Source of the DNA: Zantedeschia hybrid cultivar
Lineage: Eukaryota; Streptophyta; Magnoliopsida; Alismatales; Araceae
NCBI GenBank assembly: GCA_030544215.1
Contig: JARZZO010000005.1
Coordinates: forward strand, 77,867,524-77,931,523
Direction of reading: 5' to 3'
Length of the DNA stretch: 64,000 nucleotides
A program made the position numbers and the translations under genes. This document shows, in pieces, positions 24,241-34,241 of this stretch; the stretch's first letter is position 1; every line of letters starts with the position of its first letter. The notes beneath the pieces were generated by a model. That model had not been told where the DNA came from, did no database searches, and worked only from the letters and a program-made list of their open reading frames with translations.

Positions 24241-24553
24241 TGTTGGAGCGGCTATATAAAAGTCTTACATCAGTTAATTTCAATTGTGGCCAGTGCTTAT
24301 GATCTTAGGCCCCTTTAAACTCAACATCTGGGTTTTGTGGTTTGTAAGATGGTATCAGAGTAGGGCCTGACCCAACTTTATCTTCTAATTTGTGCCACCT
24401 CCTGTTATCTAATTTCCACGGCCTATCTTGACCGTGAGAAGGAGTGTTGGAGTGGCTACATAATAGTCTTACATCGGTTAATTTCAATTGTGGCCAGTAC
24501 TTATGATTTTTGGTCTCTTCAAACTCGGCACCCGAGTTTTGTGGTTTGTAAGA
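24241..24553 (+). mobile_element. TRIM retroelement 2, with intact target duplication
   Basis: The LTRs 24241-24349 and 24445-24553 (109 bp each) start TGTTGGAG and end GTTTGTAAGA. The primer-binding site TGGTATCAGAG is at 24350-24360 and a purine tract GAGAAGGAG precedes the second LTR. The 5-bp flanks are GTTTC on both sides. The element is complete, non-coding, and from a different family than the TRIM 230 bp upstream. The LTR ends TG...GA rather than TG...CA, which is unusual. Confidence 0.92.
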
Positions 24554-26714
24554 GTTTCCCTTTCCATGCTGTAGTGGGTAAGCTACTGGTACGTCTTTAG
24601 ACTTTTGATGTACTTTATGTTAAGATCATATATATATATATATATATAAGTTTTACCCCTTTACCAGGAAAAAGAAAGAGCAGCAGGGAGAACTCAGGAA
24701 ACCACATCGAGGCCGTAAAAGCACAACAGGAAGACTTGCAAACCACCACCCAAGCAGAAGCACGGCGAGCAAACGAATCAAGAAAAATAGACACTGTAGG
24801 TGGCATAAGAAGGAAGGAAAGTTTTATCTTTAAAGTAGGGATAACAATTTAACAAACAGAAGCAATATGATCCGTCAGATTCTCTAATTTATTAACTAAA
24901 TGAGTCTAAAATATAAAATTGATTATTTATTTTGGTTATCCAAAATTATTTACTTTGATTATTTGAGTATACATCACTCTAGGTGAGAATAACCTACCTA
25001 AAAAATTATAATAAGAAATTCAATTAAAAGTTTAAAATTATTTATTCCAACTAGGAAAGGGGTTGATTATCTATATTTTGTTTTTAATACATTTCATCTA
25101 TTTTTTTATAACATACCAATAAAGTTATTAAAAAACTTTATTACCATATAAGTAATCTAAATCTAAGCGAATCGTAAGTAGATAATCCTACTATCAAGGA
25201 GCACGAAGGGGTAACGGAAATCATCCCTTTCTGGCTGGAACCATTAAGGAGAGGATACTGCTCAGTTAGCCCATGTACATCTTCCTAAAAGAGGTCTAGG
25301 AGGAGGTCCGTGAGGTATCACAAATATACAAAGAAAAGTGATTCAATGAGTTCAACTTTATGGTGAGGGCGAGACCAAATACTCTCAATTGTAAGACTCG
25401 ACTTAACCATGAGATCAAGTTCGTTGAATCATTCCTCATATGCAAGTAGTCTTACATGGGAAGTCACTGTCACCTACCCCCAAAAGCTAGTGGTGTCTAA
25501 TCAAGGAAAGAAAAGAATTATGCACCTTGGTCACAATTCTACATCACATTTTTTTTGTATTGACTTGAGCTTCAAAAGATATTTTTTAAAATCCATACCT
25601 GGGTCCCATTGACTTGTACCAACTGTGCAAGTTGGAGGATGATGTGGTGCTTAGTAACTCGGTTGCAACACATCCCAAGGTTCTCAAAATTGGACCCGGC
25701 CATTTAATTAGAGAGGCCTTAGGTGTGGTTTATTCTGCTTGGTTAAAATTGGTGCTATGGCAAGACTGCTTTATTTAATTAAAATAATATTATACATATA
25801 GTGCACTTTCGTATTTTTTATCACAAAATTCATTGTGCCTTCATGGCTTCATGGTGTTCATACTTCATGTTTAAGTGGTACTTGCGAGTTTAAATTTGCA
25901 TAGTTTCAAATGATATTTTGTAAATGGAAACATAACACTTGGCTTTCAGTTGACCGATTTTTATGTGAATCGGACCAAAATAGTTTGTTTTAATTAAAAA
26001 ATTGATTTCTTTTAAGGATGACAACTTTTAGATGAATGGAATCGGAAAGGTCACCAATTCTGATTGATTTATTTTAGGCTGGCTTATGCTCGCAATTCAT
26101 GCATACGCAAAAGTAAAAGGGGCAATGCATATATTCTTTAGGGATTTATGTATATGATCTGATGTTACCTTATTTGTATACATGTTCTTAACTGTCATAT
26201 ATTGTTATAAATTTTTTTTTAATATCTTCAAAAAAGTTATGATTGTATCCTTTTGTCAAAATTCTGTGAACTCTAACTAAATAACTAGGACAGAAAGATT
26301 TTAATATGTTTGCATATATATTCTTGACTTCACTAAAGCTAACATTGTTAATCAAATTTTTACTGCATATTCCCGTTGGAGTTCACAACATTTCAATTGA
26401 AAGGGTATAGAAACAACCTTTTAGAAGATGTCAAGATATTTATAAAAGTATGTGGGAGTCAAGAATATACATCCAGATAAAATAGTTTACAGAGATATTC
26501 ATACCATAATCACCATTATTTTCTCGTCTTAGAATGAAACTGGTCCAAGTACGGCTGTCAGTGCTGAGTCTAGATAGGTTGTTACCAGAACTTAATGTAT
26601 CTGAATCATTAATTATATATTGATCCAATAACATTAATAGGCAAATGGGTTAATTGGTGGATCTTATGTCTACTTTTGAATTGTTTGGATATTAAAAGAT
26701 AAGTGGCCTACAAA
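24554..26714. other. Intergenic DNA with a possible LINE tail
   Basis: A (TA)n run at 24630-24648 is followed by about 180 bp (24650-24830) that, on the minus strand, resembles the 3' end of a LINE-like transcript (a short Phe/Leu/Ser-rich frame running into UTR). The remainder is AT-rich and I see no gene. The small frames at 25409-25612 and 26440-26634 have no recognisable content. Confidence 0.35.
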
Positions 26715-27619
26715 TGTGACGAGGTAGAATCCGATTCGGCCCATTAAAACAAGTCCAGCACTGAGATCAGCCCAACAACAGTAGGCTTCGGCCCATCAGC
26801 GGCCCAGCAGCCTTCGGCCCAGTAGGCTTCGGCCCATCAGCGGCCCAACAGCCTTCGGCCCAGCAGCCTTCGGCCCAGTAGGCTTCGGCCCATCAGCGGC
26901 CCAGCAGCCTTCGGCCCATCAGCGGCCCAACAGCCTTCGGCCCATCAGCGGCCCAGCAGTCTTCGGCCCAACAGGCTTCGGCCCATCAGCGGCCCAACCC
27001 CCTTCGGCCCAACAGCCATATTCGGCCCACTCCGGTAGAGGATTAGGCACTATGGCGGTTTACCAGTAAGCCCGAAACATAGTCCTATATCGGCTGTCAC
27101 CGTTAACCATCCTCTATCCTCTACTATAAATACACCGCTATTTATTGCTAAAGGTAGGTCTCCGAAACCCTCAAGGACTATAGTCCAAATAGCATTAAAG
27201 CTACTCTTTGCCTTCTGAATCGAATCATCTTCAGAAGCTAACTTAACCGTCGGAGGGGATTCCTAAAGGCCAAAACCCGGGACTCCTGCTGACCGGTTTC
27301 TTCTTCTTTCCCTCCTGCAGGGGCTCGGTTCGAATCATCGCCGACCTCCCCGAGTCGGTCTCGGCCGCCGACCTCGGACTTCTCTCCCCGGTCTCGACGC
27401 CGTGCGTCGGCTGCTCCTCGTCCGAAGGAGATTCGGCTCCGCCTTCCTGGGATAAGCCAGCCTCCGACCGAGCCACTCTCGGCCTCGGACCTTCGGCTTC
27501 GCCTCTGCCTCCGTCGTCTTCCGGATCTCTGTCGGGCCTCTTGCACCGATCCGACCCAGCTCCGGATCCATAACTTCGGATTCCAACTTCGGAATCCGGT
27601 CGTGATAGCTTCGGCTACA
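26715..27619 (+). mobile_element. Probable solo LTR (about 905 bp)
   Basis: It starts TGTGACGAGG and ends CGGCTACA, with near-duplicate 5-mers acaaa and tcaaa outside. It holds a TATA box (TATAAATA, 27125-27132) followed by an R-like stretch. AAGCTAACTTAACCGTCGGAGGGG then leads to a pyrimidine tract and CCTGCAGGGG, wording typical of plant Ty3/gypsy LTRs. No primer-binding site or internal domain follows, hence solo. The minus-strand Arg/Gly-rich open frames here are GC artefacts. Confidence 0.6.
26736..27032 (+). repeat. GGCCCA tandem array (19 copies)
   Basis: Irregular repeats of CAGCGGCCCA and CTTCGGCCCA give 19 GGCCCA hexamers in 297 bp. GGCCCA (TGGGCC on the other strand) is the site II element bound by TCP factors in plant promoters. 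The array lies about 95 bp upstream of the TATA box of the LTR. A regulatory role is inference. Confidence 0.85.
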
Positions 27620-27807
27620 TCAAAATGAATCAATTTATCTTATATTATAATGCATCACGTTAATCGGCTTGATTTTCTGATCCAGAATTATAAAATTAAT
27701 CTGGTCGCCAATCTGGTGCAACATATAACGACATAGCTGTTACTGGTTAAACGAGAGTATAACCGGACCGAAATTTAACCGGTCCAAATGGATTTTCTAA
27801 AGAACGA

Positions 27808-27969
27808 GATTGTCTGGGCCATTTTATCTAGATCTCGGTGCATCCTTAGACTTAACAAAAAGTGTTATATATGATTGATCATATCACTTCAAATACAAAT
27901 GATTCATTTGCTCTCTTTTTGTTGAGTCTGGGAGTACACCGAAGTCCAGACAAAACAATCCAAACGATC
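27808..27969. mobile_element. Small foldback MITE, copy A
   Basis: 162 bp with terminal inverted repeats of about 55 bp. The left arm has GATTGT..ATCTCGGTGCATCC...ACTTAACAAAAAG; the right arm has its inverse CTTTTTGTTGAGTC...CACCGAAGTCCAGAC. The sister copy of nearly the same length (29849-30011) lies on the other side of the first F-box gene. Non-coding. Confidence 0.75.
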
Positions 27970-28607
27970 CCATTCCATTTTCTAACAATTCCAGACCCAT
28001 TTTTACAGCCGGCCCAAGCAAAGGATTCCCTATCCATAATCCAAACGCAAAGGAGTATAACTGGCATGGTTTCACGTTTTGAGTCCGGATCCTCTCACTC
28101 AATATATTAACTGACCGAGTTAAATCAGTGAATTAAGGGGGAGGGTGATTTTTGAAAAAAAGTTTTTGTCGAGCTAGAAAGTTCGGTAGACCCTACCCTC
28201 CTCCATTTCCATTACACTGATTGAGCTCGATCAACTAATGTGCTGAGAGAGGATCTGGATGCTCACGTTTTAGGTCTACCACGTAACCACCTTCTTCCTT
28301 GGTCCCCATGTATATCAAAAGATTCAAAATTCCTTTTCTTCGGAATTCCCTGGTTCGTTCTACAGTTGTTCTGGTCTCTGAGAAAGAGTCCTAGAAAATT
28401 GGGTTTTCCCTACTGGTTCTGGGTTTCCGACGACTATAGACCACTGACGTGATCATTATCGTTTGAGTTGAATCCTTGTGCAGCTGGGTTACCAATCCAT
28501 ATGACGAGTTGGACGACGGGGCGAGGACCTAAATATATACTAGCTTAATGGCGGCAAGCGTTACCCTACTATGTCATTGCCTCAGATATAGGAAGAATCA
28601 CCAGACG
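27970..28607. promoter_or_regulatory. Upstream region of the first F-box gene
   Basis: Diverged counterpart of the region before the second F-box gene; both carry GGGTTTTCCC and CTGGGTTTCC blocks, a CATATGACG motif and the GGAAGA..CACC leader. AAATATATA at 28531-28539 may serve as a TATA box. An upstream in-frame ATG at 28548 exists, but the paralogue supports 28608 as the start. Confidence 0.45.
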
Positions 28608-29753
28608 ATGGCGGCGGAAAAAGGCAGCCTGGAGCAGAGACGGCAAGAACAGCCTCTTGCTAATGATGAAGGTACAATCACCTCCATTCGCCGCCGCCGC
28701 CGCCTATGTCCTCATCAACGTCGATGTCTTCCGCAAGAACTGATCGAGTTGATACTGCGACACACAAGCCTGTGGGCAAGCGCCCGCCTCCGGTTAGTTT
28801 CCAAAGCATGGGCGGCAGTAAGCCGTGCTGCCATGGCATCTCACTGCACGCCGTGGATACTCCTAAGCAAGTACGACGTCCGGAGCTGGTCGACCAGAGG
28901 ATACCTGGTGAGCATCAGCGGGGACGGTGCCGCCTTCGAGGTGAGGCTACCCTGGAACTTCTACAACGTGATGTTCATCGGTGCTTGCGATGGTTGGATA
29001 GCGTTTGCAGATCGCGGCAGCCTTCAGCCGACTCTGGTGAACCCGTTCACCATGTCACAGATTCGTCTCCCTGGCTTCCCTTGGCATAGAGAAGACTACA
29101 GACTCTTGGCCGTGGTCAAGTGCCTCCCGTCGATGGCCGCCCCTGCTGCAGATGGATGTTGCATGATAGCATCGGTGAGGAATCACGTCGCTCTATGGCA
29201 CCCTGATCACCCAACATGGGAGTGGAGAACGTTACATGGATGGCATGACAAGCACATCGTTAGCATTGCGGCATTCAAAGGGAAGTTCTACGCCTTGGAT
29301 GGAAGAGAAGGGTCCGTGTACGTTGTAGATTTCCTGTCGATGACGATGACGCCACTGAAGGCACCTGGTCTTCCTCTGCCGGCAAGTTCTGATCTTGTGC
29401 AGTTGGTGGAGTCCCAAGGGGAGCTCTTGCTGGTCCACTGCGAGTCTGCACGGCTGAAGGGGGTGTACCGGCTGGACCCCTCAAAGGAAGAGTGGGTCGT
29501 GGTGAAGAGCCTGGGGAAGCACCGGGCGTTGTTCGTAGGCTCTTCGACCTGGACTTGTCCTTCTTCTATGTCTGTAAAGCGAGCATTTGGGTGCAAGGGG
29601 GATTGCGTCTACCTGCTAGAGGCGGGCGCCGGGCCAAGATGGACGGTGTTTGACATGGCAGATGGATCTCGCAAGACGTTTGAATCCACCCCGAGACCTC
29701 TTGCTACTCAACAGATGTATAGAGTTGCATGGGTATTGCCAAACTTAGGCTGA
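28608..29753 (+). CDS. F-box/DUF295-type protein, copy 1
   Basis: Single exon, 381 aa from ATG 28608 (MAAEKGSLEQRR). The frame also opens 20 codons earlier at 28548, but the paralogue at 32001 aligns from the later Met. An Arg-rich segment (RRRRRLCPHQRR) precedes the F-box (LPQELIELILRHTSLWASARLRLVSKAW, about residues 42-70). It is followed by a C-terminal beta-propeller-like DUF295 region with repeated FEV, VNPFT, VALWHP, FYALDGR and VYLLE motifs and a terminal VAWVLPNLG. F-box proteins of this class recruit substrates to SCF ubiquitin ligases through SKP1; the substrate is unknown. It is one of a tandem pair, about 2.2 kb from the next copy, with no disabling mutation. Confidence 0.88.
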   Translation: MAAEKGSLEQRRQEQPLANDEGTITSIRRRRRLCPHQRRCLPQELIELILRHTSLWASARLRLVSKAWAAVSRAAMASHCTPWILLSKYDVRSWSTRGYLVSISGDGAAFEVRLPWNFYNVMFIGACDGWIAFADRGSLQPTLVNPFTMSQIRLPGFPWHREDYRLLAVVKCLPSMAAPAADGCCMIASVRNHVALWHPDHPTWEWRTLHGWHDKHIVSIAAFKGKFYALDGREGSVYVVDFLSMTMTPLKAPGLPLPASSDLVQLVESQGELLLVHCESARLKGVYRLDPSKEEWVVVKSLGKHRALFVGSSTWTCPSSMSVKRAFGCKGDCVYLLEAGAGPRWTVFDMADGSRKTFESTPRPLATQQMYRVAWVLPNLG

Positions 29754-29848
29754 ACATAACAAATTAAGTTCAGGGTTTAGGATAGAAAGTCACTGATCTT
29801 GGTTAAGGTTGATGTTGCCTCAGTAAGAGTTGATTGGAGGGGGAATGA

Positions 29849-30011
29849 GATCAGTCGCAATCATTTTGTCTAGATTTCGGTGTGCCTTCACTCTCAATAA
29901 AAGGAGGGCAAATGGATCATTTGCATTTGAAGTATTATGACCAACCAAATACAATACTTTTTGTTGAGTCTGAGAGTGCATCGAGGTCCAAACAAAATGA
30001 TCTAGACGATC
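29849..30011. mobile_element. Small foldback MITE, copy B
   Basis: 163 bp. Left arm TCATTTTGTCTAGATTTCGG and right arm with CGAGGTCCAAACAAAATGATC are inverse complements with mismatches. The ends are GATCAG/GACGATC. Same family and size as the copy at 27808. It lies about 95 bp downstream of the stop of the first F-box gene and could sit in its 3' UTR. Confidence 0.75.
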
Positions 30012-31900
30012 TAATTCTATTGGAGTTGATGATAGCCTGTTGGTTGTCGGGGCCACGCACCTGACATGGCACATCTCGATAGGCCGAACGCGGGAACTCC
30101 AATCAAAGCCTACCATTCATTACAAAAAAAAACTAATCTTTACTTTCAGCTTAGGATAATCTTTTTTCAATTTTTGATGTTTGTTCAACCACTTCCTTAG
30201 CACAATCGTCTCTCCATTTTATTGATATTTGTCTGTTTACCTTCTTTCTAAACCTAGTCACTATTAAATTATTGATAAAACTAAAAAAGTAAGAATATAT
30301 GCACTTGTCTTTCTAAAAAGAATGCATTCATAAATATATTTACAAGAATTGTAATTATAGTTCTAACACAATGCTGCTTAACTATGACTTTAAAATTACT
30401 CTATCACGATATCTTTATCTATATGTATACCTTTTTCAAGAAATTTACATGTGATTGTTAGAAAAAATATGTTTAAAATATTTTGATGACTGGTGATACT
30501 ATAAGGATAAATAAATAAATATATAAAGCCTACATGTAACCAAGCGATTAAAACTGACTTAACAAAAGTGAGTTGCAAAGAACCAAGGTACCACATTTTG
30601 AGATCACTAATAGGTAATTCCCTGTCATGGACTCACTTTTTAATATAAGTGAGCTAGTTGTTTAATCAAAACCTTCCCATTGCTATAAGGCTACACCCAT
30701 AATACTGGAAAGATGGATGGGCCAACTTATCCAGACATTATGGCGGACGGATGAGTACAAGAGGTAACATCCATATTGTTGCCATGTAAAATTGGCCTCC
30801 TTTTAGCGATCGAACAAATATGAAAAAGAATATCTCTTTATGGATGAATTATTTTGTTACTAGTTAATTTTTTGTTTGACAACAGATGGAAAAGATAGTT
30901 TTTTAACAGGAGGGTGAAGTATCTTACTCTTTTCTTTTATTAGGGGAAAAGACTCCAAACATAAGTGACCGAGTTATTCTATCATTTGATGGAATATCCG
31001 ACGTACCTTTTATTTATATTTATATTTATATTTATATATATATATATATATACACACACACCTTCGACAGTACCTTCGACGCCAAAGTTTATAGAGCGTT
31101 CTACGCTAGGCGAAAAACATGCAGAGCCATCCGATTTGTATCGAATGGCTCTGCTGGAATACGGCCAGCATTTCTCTCTCTCTATATATATATTAACAGG
31201 AATGATTAGATCACCTCTTATTTCGTTCACTTATTTGATTACCAAACAAAGGCTTAGTCATTACCACCAAACGAGCGCATGGAATCTACACGGTATCCAA
31301 AATCCAACAGGAAGGATATAAGTTGCTTGATTTAGGTATAGGACGCTCTTCCCACGGCATCATTACATCTAAGGTAGACCCATACCTAAGGCAAATATAT
31401 CCAGACTTAATAAGGTTGATGGGTAAAAAGGTCAATGGGTTGAGTTTTCGGTAATTGTCTTAATTTCTTCATGTTTAAAGATAAATGTGTGTAAGAAAAA
31501 AAATTAATTATGTTCTGAATCTGATGTACTTGATAAATGGGCCCATTTTCAGGCCCACGGCAACGAAATTTGATCGCAAATTAGTCTAAAAATTAATAGC
31601 ATAATTGTTATTGGATGAATGGGTATCTCTTAACAGGTTTGGACTAGTTTTGACAGTCCTAATTTGTATCGAAATCTACTTCGAAATTCCCCGCCACTTT
31701 GTATACATGCTCGTTCTTATCGGAGATCTAGAGAAAGAGAGGATACTTTGGGTTAGGTCTTGTGTAGGATTCCCGTTCATCCGAGGGCAGTTGGGTTTTC
31801 CCTTCGCTCTGGGTTTCCTATTACTTGTGGTACCATTGTGGTTAATTTCTATGATTCTGTCCCACCGCAACTGGGTTCAGTTCCGATTCATATGACGAAA
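30012..31900. other. Intergenic DNA between the F-box genes
   Basis: AT-rich, with a (TA)n run at about 31034-31052 and a compact hairpin at 31121-31154. The last 200 bases are a diverged copy of the promoter region of the first F-box gene. No additional gene is supported; the frames 30965-31321 and 31605-31895 lack recognisable content. Confidence 0.45.
31121..31154. repeat. Short hairpin
   Basis: GCAGAGCCATCCGAT and ATCGAATGGCTCTGC form a 15-bp stem with one mismatch around a 4-base TTGT loop. It is probably the core of a degraded foldback element; a small-RNA role is untested. Confidence 0.7.
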
Positions 31901-31920
31901 AGGACGCCGGAGGAAGGATC

Positions 31921-31927
31921 TATAAAC
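31921..31927 (+). promoter_or_regulatory. TATA box of the second F-box gene
   Basis: TATAAAC 74 bp before the ATG at 32001, in a leader that aligns with the leader of the first copy. Its spacing suits a core promoter. Confidence 0.5.
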
Positions 31928-32000
31928 ACATACATATGGTGGCGACGATGAGAGCACTGCATACATATTGCATGCCTAAGATAGGAAGACGCACCGCACA

Positions 32001-33125
32001 ATGGAGGCGGCCGGAGAAGGCAGCCTGGGGAAGCGACACCAAGAACAGCGTCTTGCTGATGATAAAGGCATAATCACATACACTCGTCGCCGCCGGCCTC
32101 TTCATCATCCACGTCGACGGCTTCCACAAGAACTGATCGAGTCGATACTGCGACGCACAAGCCTGTGGGCGAGCGCCCGCCTCCAGTTAGTTTCCAAGAC
32201 ATGGGCGGCAGCAAGCCGTGGCGCCATGGCATCACACCGCACACCGTGGATATTCGTAAGCGAGTACGACGTCAGGACCAGCTGGTCGGCCAAAAACTAC
32301 ATGGTTAGCATCGGCGGGGACGGTGCCTTGTTCGAGGTGAAGCTGGCATGCGGCGCGATGTTCCTCGGTGCTTGCGATGGTTGGCTAGCGTTAATAAAGC
32401 GTGGCTGCGCTCTGCCGGTTCTGGTGAACCCGTTCACCATGTCACAAATTTGTTCCCCTTGCTTCCTCCGGTCTAGAGGAAACTACAAACTCATGGCCAC
32501 AGTCAAGTCTTCACATGGCTGCTGCATGGTAGCATCTGTTCGGGATCACGTCGCTTTATGGCACCCTGGTCAGGACGAATGGCGGTGGTGGACAATAGAT
32601 GGATGGCAAGACAAACAAGTCATCAGCATTGGGGCTCTCAACGAGGAGTTCTACGTCCTGGATGGAAGAGAATGGTCCGTGTACGTTGCAGATTTCCTGT
32701 CGGGGACGCTAACTCCATTGGAGGCACCTGGTCTTCCTCCACGGCCAGCAGGTTCTGACCACCATGCGCACTTGGTGGAGTCCCAGGGGGATCTCTTTCT
32801 GGTCCACTGCACACCTGCACGGCTGAAGGGGGTGTACCGGCTGGACCTCTCAAAGAAAGAGTGGGTCGTGGTGAAGAGCCTGGGGAAGCACCGCGCCCTG
32901 TTCGTAGGTCCATCGACCTGGTGGAGTTGTCCATTCTCTGTGTCCGTGGAGCAAGCAGTGGGCTGTAGGGGGGATTGCGTCTACCTGCTAGAGGCGGGCA
33001 CCGGGGCAAGATGGAGGGTGTTTGACATGGCGGATGGAGTTCACAGGACCTTTGAATCCCCGCCCAGGTCCCTAATTTCTACCGAAGGGATACATGTAGC
33101 ATGGGTGTTGCCAAGCCTGGGTTGA
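32001..33125 (+). CDS. F-box/DUF295-type protein, copy 2
   Basis: Single exon, 374 aa from ATG 32001 (MEAAGEGSLGKRHQEQRL). Same layout as copy 1: basic segment, F-box LPQELIESILRRTSLWASARLQLVSKTW, then the DUF295 region (LVNPFTMSQI, VALWHPGQDEW, FYVLDGREWSVYV, GVYRLDLSKKEWVVVKSLGKHRALFVG). It ends VAWVLPSLG. The copies differ by short indels, mainly a loss near residue 120 and in the loop after the MATVKSSHG segment. Both copies are intact, so selection may still act on each. Expected role: substrate receptor of an SCF E3 ligase; substrate unknown. Confidence 0.88.
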   Translation: MEAAGEGSLGKRHQEQRLADDKGIITYTRRRRPLHHPRRRLPQELIESILRRTSLWASARLQLVSKTWAAASRGAMASHRTPWIFVSEYDVRTSWSAKNYMVSIGGDGALFEVKLACGAMFLGACDGWLALIKRGCALPVLVNPFTMSQICSPCFLRSRGNYKLMATVKSSHGCCMVASVRDHVALWHPGQDEWRWWTIDGWQDKQVISIGALNEEFYVLDGREWSVYVADFLSGTLTPLEAPGLPPRPAGSDHHAHLVESQGDLFLVHCTPARLKGVYRLDLSKKEWVVVKSLGKHRALFVGPSTWWSCPFSVSVEQAVGCRGDCVYLLEAGTGARWRVFDMADGVHRTFESPPRSLISTEGIHVAWVLPSLG

Positions 33126-33689
33126 TCAAATAATTAAGTTAGAAGGTCGATGCTATGTATGTTAAATAACTTAAATTAGACATGACCACCGACTCGGCTA
33201 CAAATTAATTATCAAACGTTTATCTTCCCCACAGCGGGTATTAATTATCAGCTCTTGGATAACCCAGAAATTAGAACCATAATATTATTAGCAGGGAAAT
33301 CTATGCTATAATATTAAAACAGAATTCCCGTTTCTTTATTAATACTATAATCAGGAAACATGGCAGCAACAAAATATCTCTTTCTCTCTTACTTTCTTTA
33401 TGAAGAATTAAGGTGTGGATTAACGGGAGGGTTCTTCTTTCTGTAAATCTTTTACTTTTTATATTTTGTAACAAGAAGAATTAAGGTGCGGATTAATGGA
33501 GCCAGAGTTCCTCTCTTTTGTACCTCTTTTACTTTCTATATTTTGTAAAGTTTTATTGAACTTTTGTATATGTTAATCAACCGTATTTGTACGTATACCC
33601 CTAACTCTCATGTATTGTAAAAAATATTCTCAGAAACGTCATAGGCATTGCAGCCATGCCCCTGGCGTTACGTCCGTCGTTAAAGTGCT
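33126..33689. other. Intergenic DNA, no gene seen
   Basis: AT-rich. A local direct repeat (GAAGAATTAAGGTGYGGATTAAYGG) occurs near 33402 and 33476. The block 33540-33640 (CTCTCATGTATTGTAAAAAATATTCT) resembles 7180-7215. Nothing coding. Confidence 0.45.
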
Positions 33690-34089
33690 CGGAGGCAGCT
33701 GAGGATGACGACTATAGGCAGAGGACAGTAGCGTGGGGGACCTCGAGGTCGTGGATTTTTATCAAGAAGCTCTCCTTGACACGGAAGATGTCGATGATCA
33801 CACCTTCGCTATGCTCATCCTTGACACAGAAGATGTCGACGGCGATTTCAATCAAGAAGCTCTCTAGCTTTCCACTGTTCCATTCGTCGAAGATCTCCAC
33901 CAAATTGCGGTTGTAGAGCCCTTTAATGGCCCGGAGCACATCGTAGGCTTCAGTGACGAACTTCATGTCGCCGTACTCGATCCGTTGTGGACCATCTCAA
34001 TGAAGTTGCTAGCACCGTTGGGGCCGATGTAGGTGACGCAGGGGCGTCGTCCACCTGGGCGGCAACCCTAATAAGGATGTCCTAGATGG
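33690..34089 (-). pseudogene. 6-phosphogluconate dehydrogenase gene fragment
   Basis: On the minus strand, from 34089 leftwards, one reads DILIRVAAQVDD, then after a frameshift YIGPNGASNFIEMVHNG, then after another shift EYGDMKFVTEAYDVLR and FDEWNSGKLESFLIEIAVDIF (to about 33830). This is the middle of plant 6-phosphogluconate dehydrogenase (oxidative pentose phosphate pathway), including the substrate-site region around the VHNG segment. An in-frame stop replaces a codon before DIL, and the sequence past DIFCVKDE no longer follows the family. The fragment ends abruptly at the copia border (34090). No introns are visible within it. It is clearly non-functional. Confidence 0.65.
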
Positions 34090-34224
34090 TGTTAAAGTCT
34101 TAGAGAGAGAAAGGGAGAGAGATAGAAGGGATCCTGGAGCCTCACGTATTAAGTGAGAGTCTTTTTTGTGAATACCATCTTTCTCTCTCTATCTCTCTCC
34201 CTTTCTCTCTCTAAGACTTTAACA
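34090..34224 (+). repeat. Aberrant 5' LTR of copia copy 1
   Basis: The 135-bp LTR ends CTTTAACA next to the primer-binding site. Its first 36 bases (34090-34125) are the exact inverse complement of its last 36 (34189-34224). The inverted copy at 40705 onwards has a TATA-containing sequence (TTATATATAG) where this inverted block lies. So the block is a snap-back replacement of the true LTR start. Confidence 0.8.
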
Positions 34225-34237
34225 TGGTATCAGAGCC
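34225..34237 (+). promoter_or_regulatory. Primer-binding site of copia copy 1
   Basis: TGGTATCAGAGCC, complementary to the 3' end of initiator Met-tRNA, directly after the LTR. The counterpart of the inverted copy is at 40692-40704. Confidence 0.85.
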
Positions 34238-34241
34238 TCCC

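Noticed and set aside
26775..27032. CRISPR-like array
   Set aside because: The repeats are short, irregular and contiguous, with no unique spacers, in a plant genome; it is a tandem motif array.
27238..27633. Arg/Gly-rich minus-strand open frames
   Set aside because: GC-rich part of a probable LTR; overlapping frames in several phases point to composition, not coding.
28548..28607. Longer N-terminus of the first F-box protein
   Set aside because: The paralogue aligns only from 28608, and the extra 20 codons have no counterpart.
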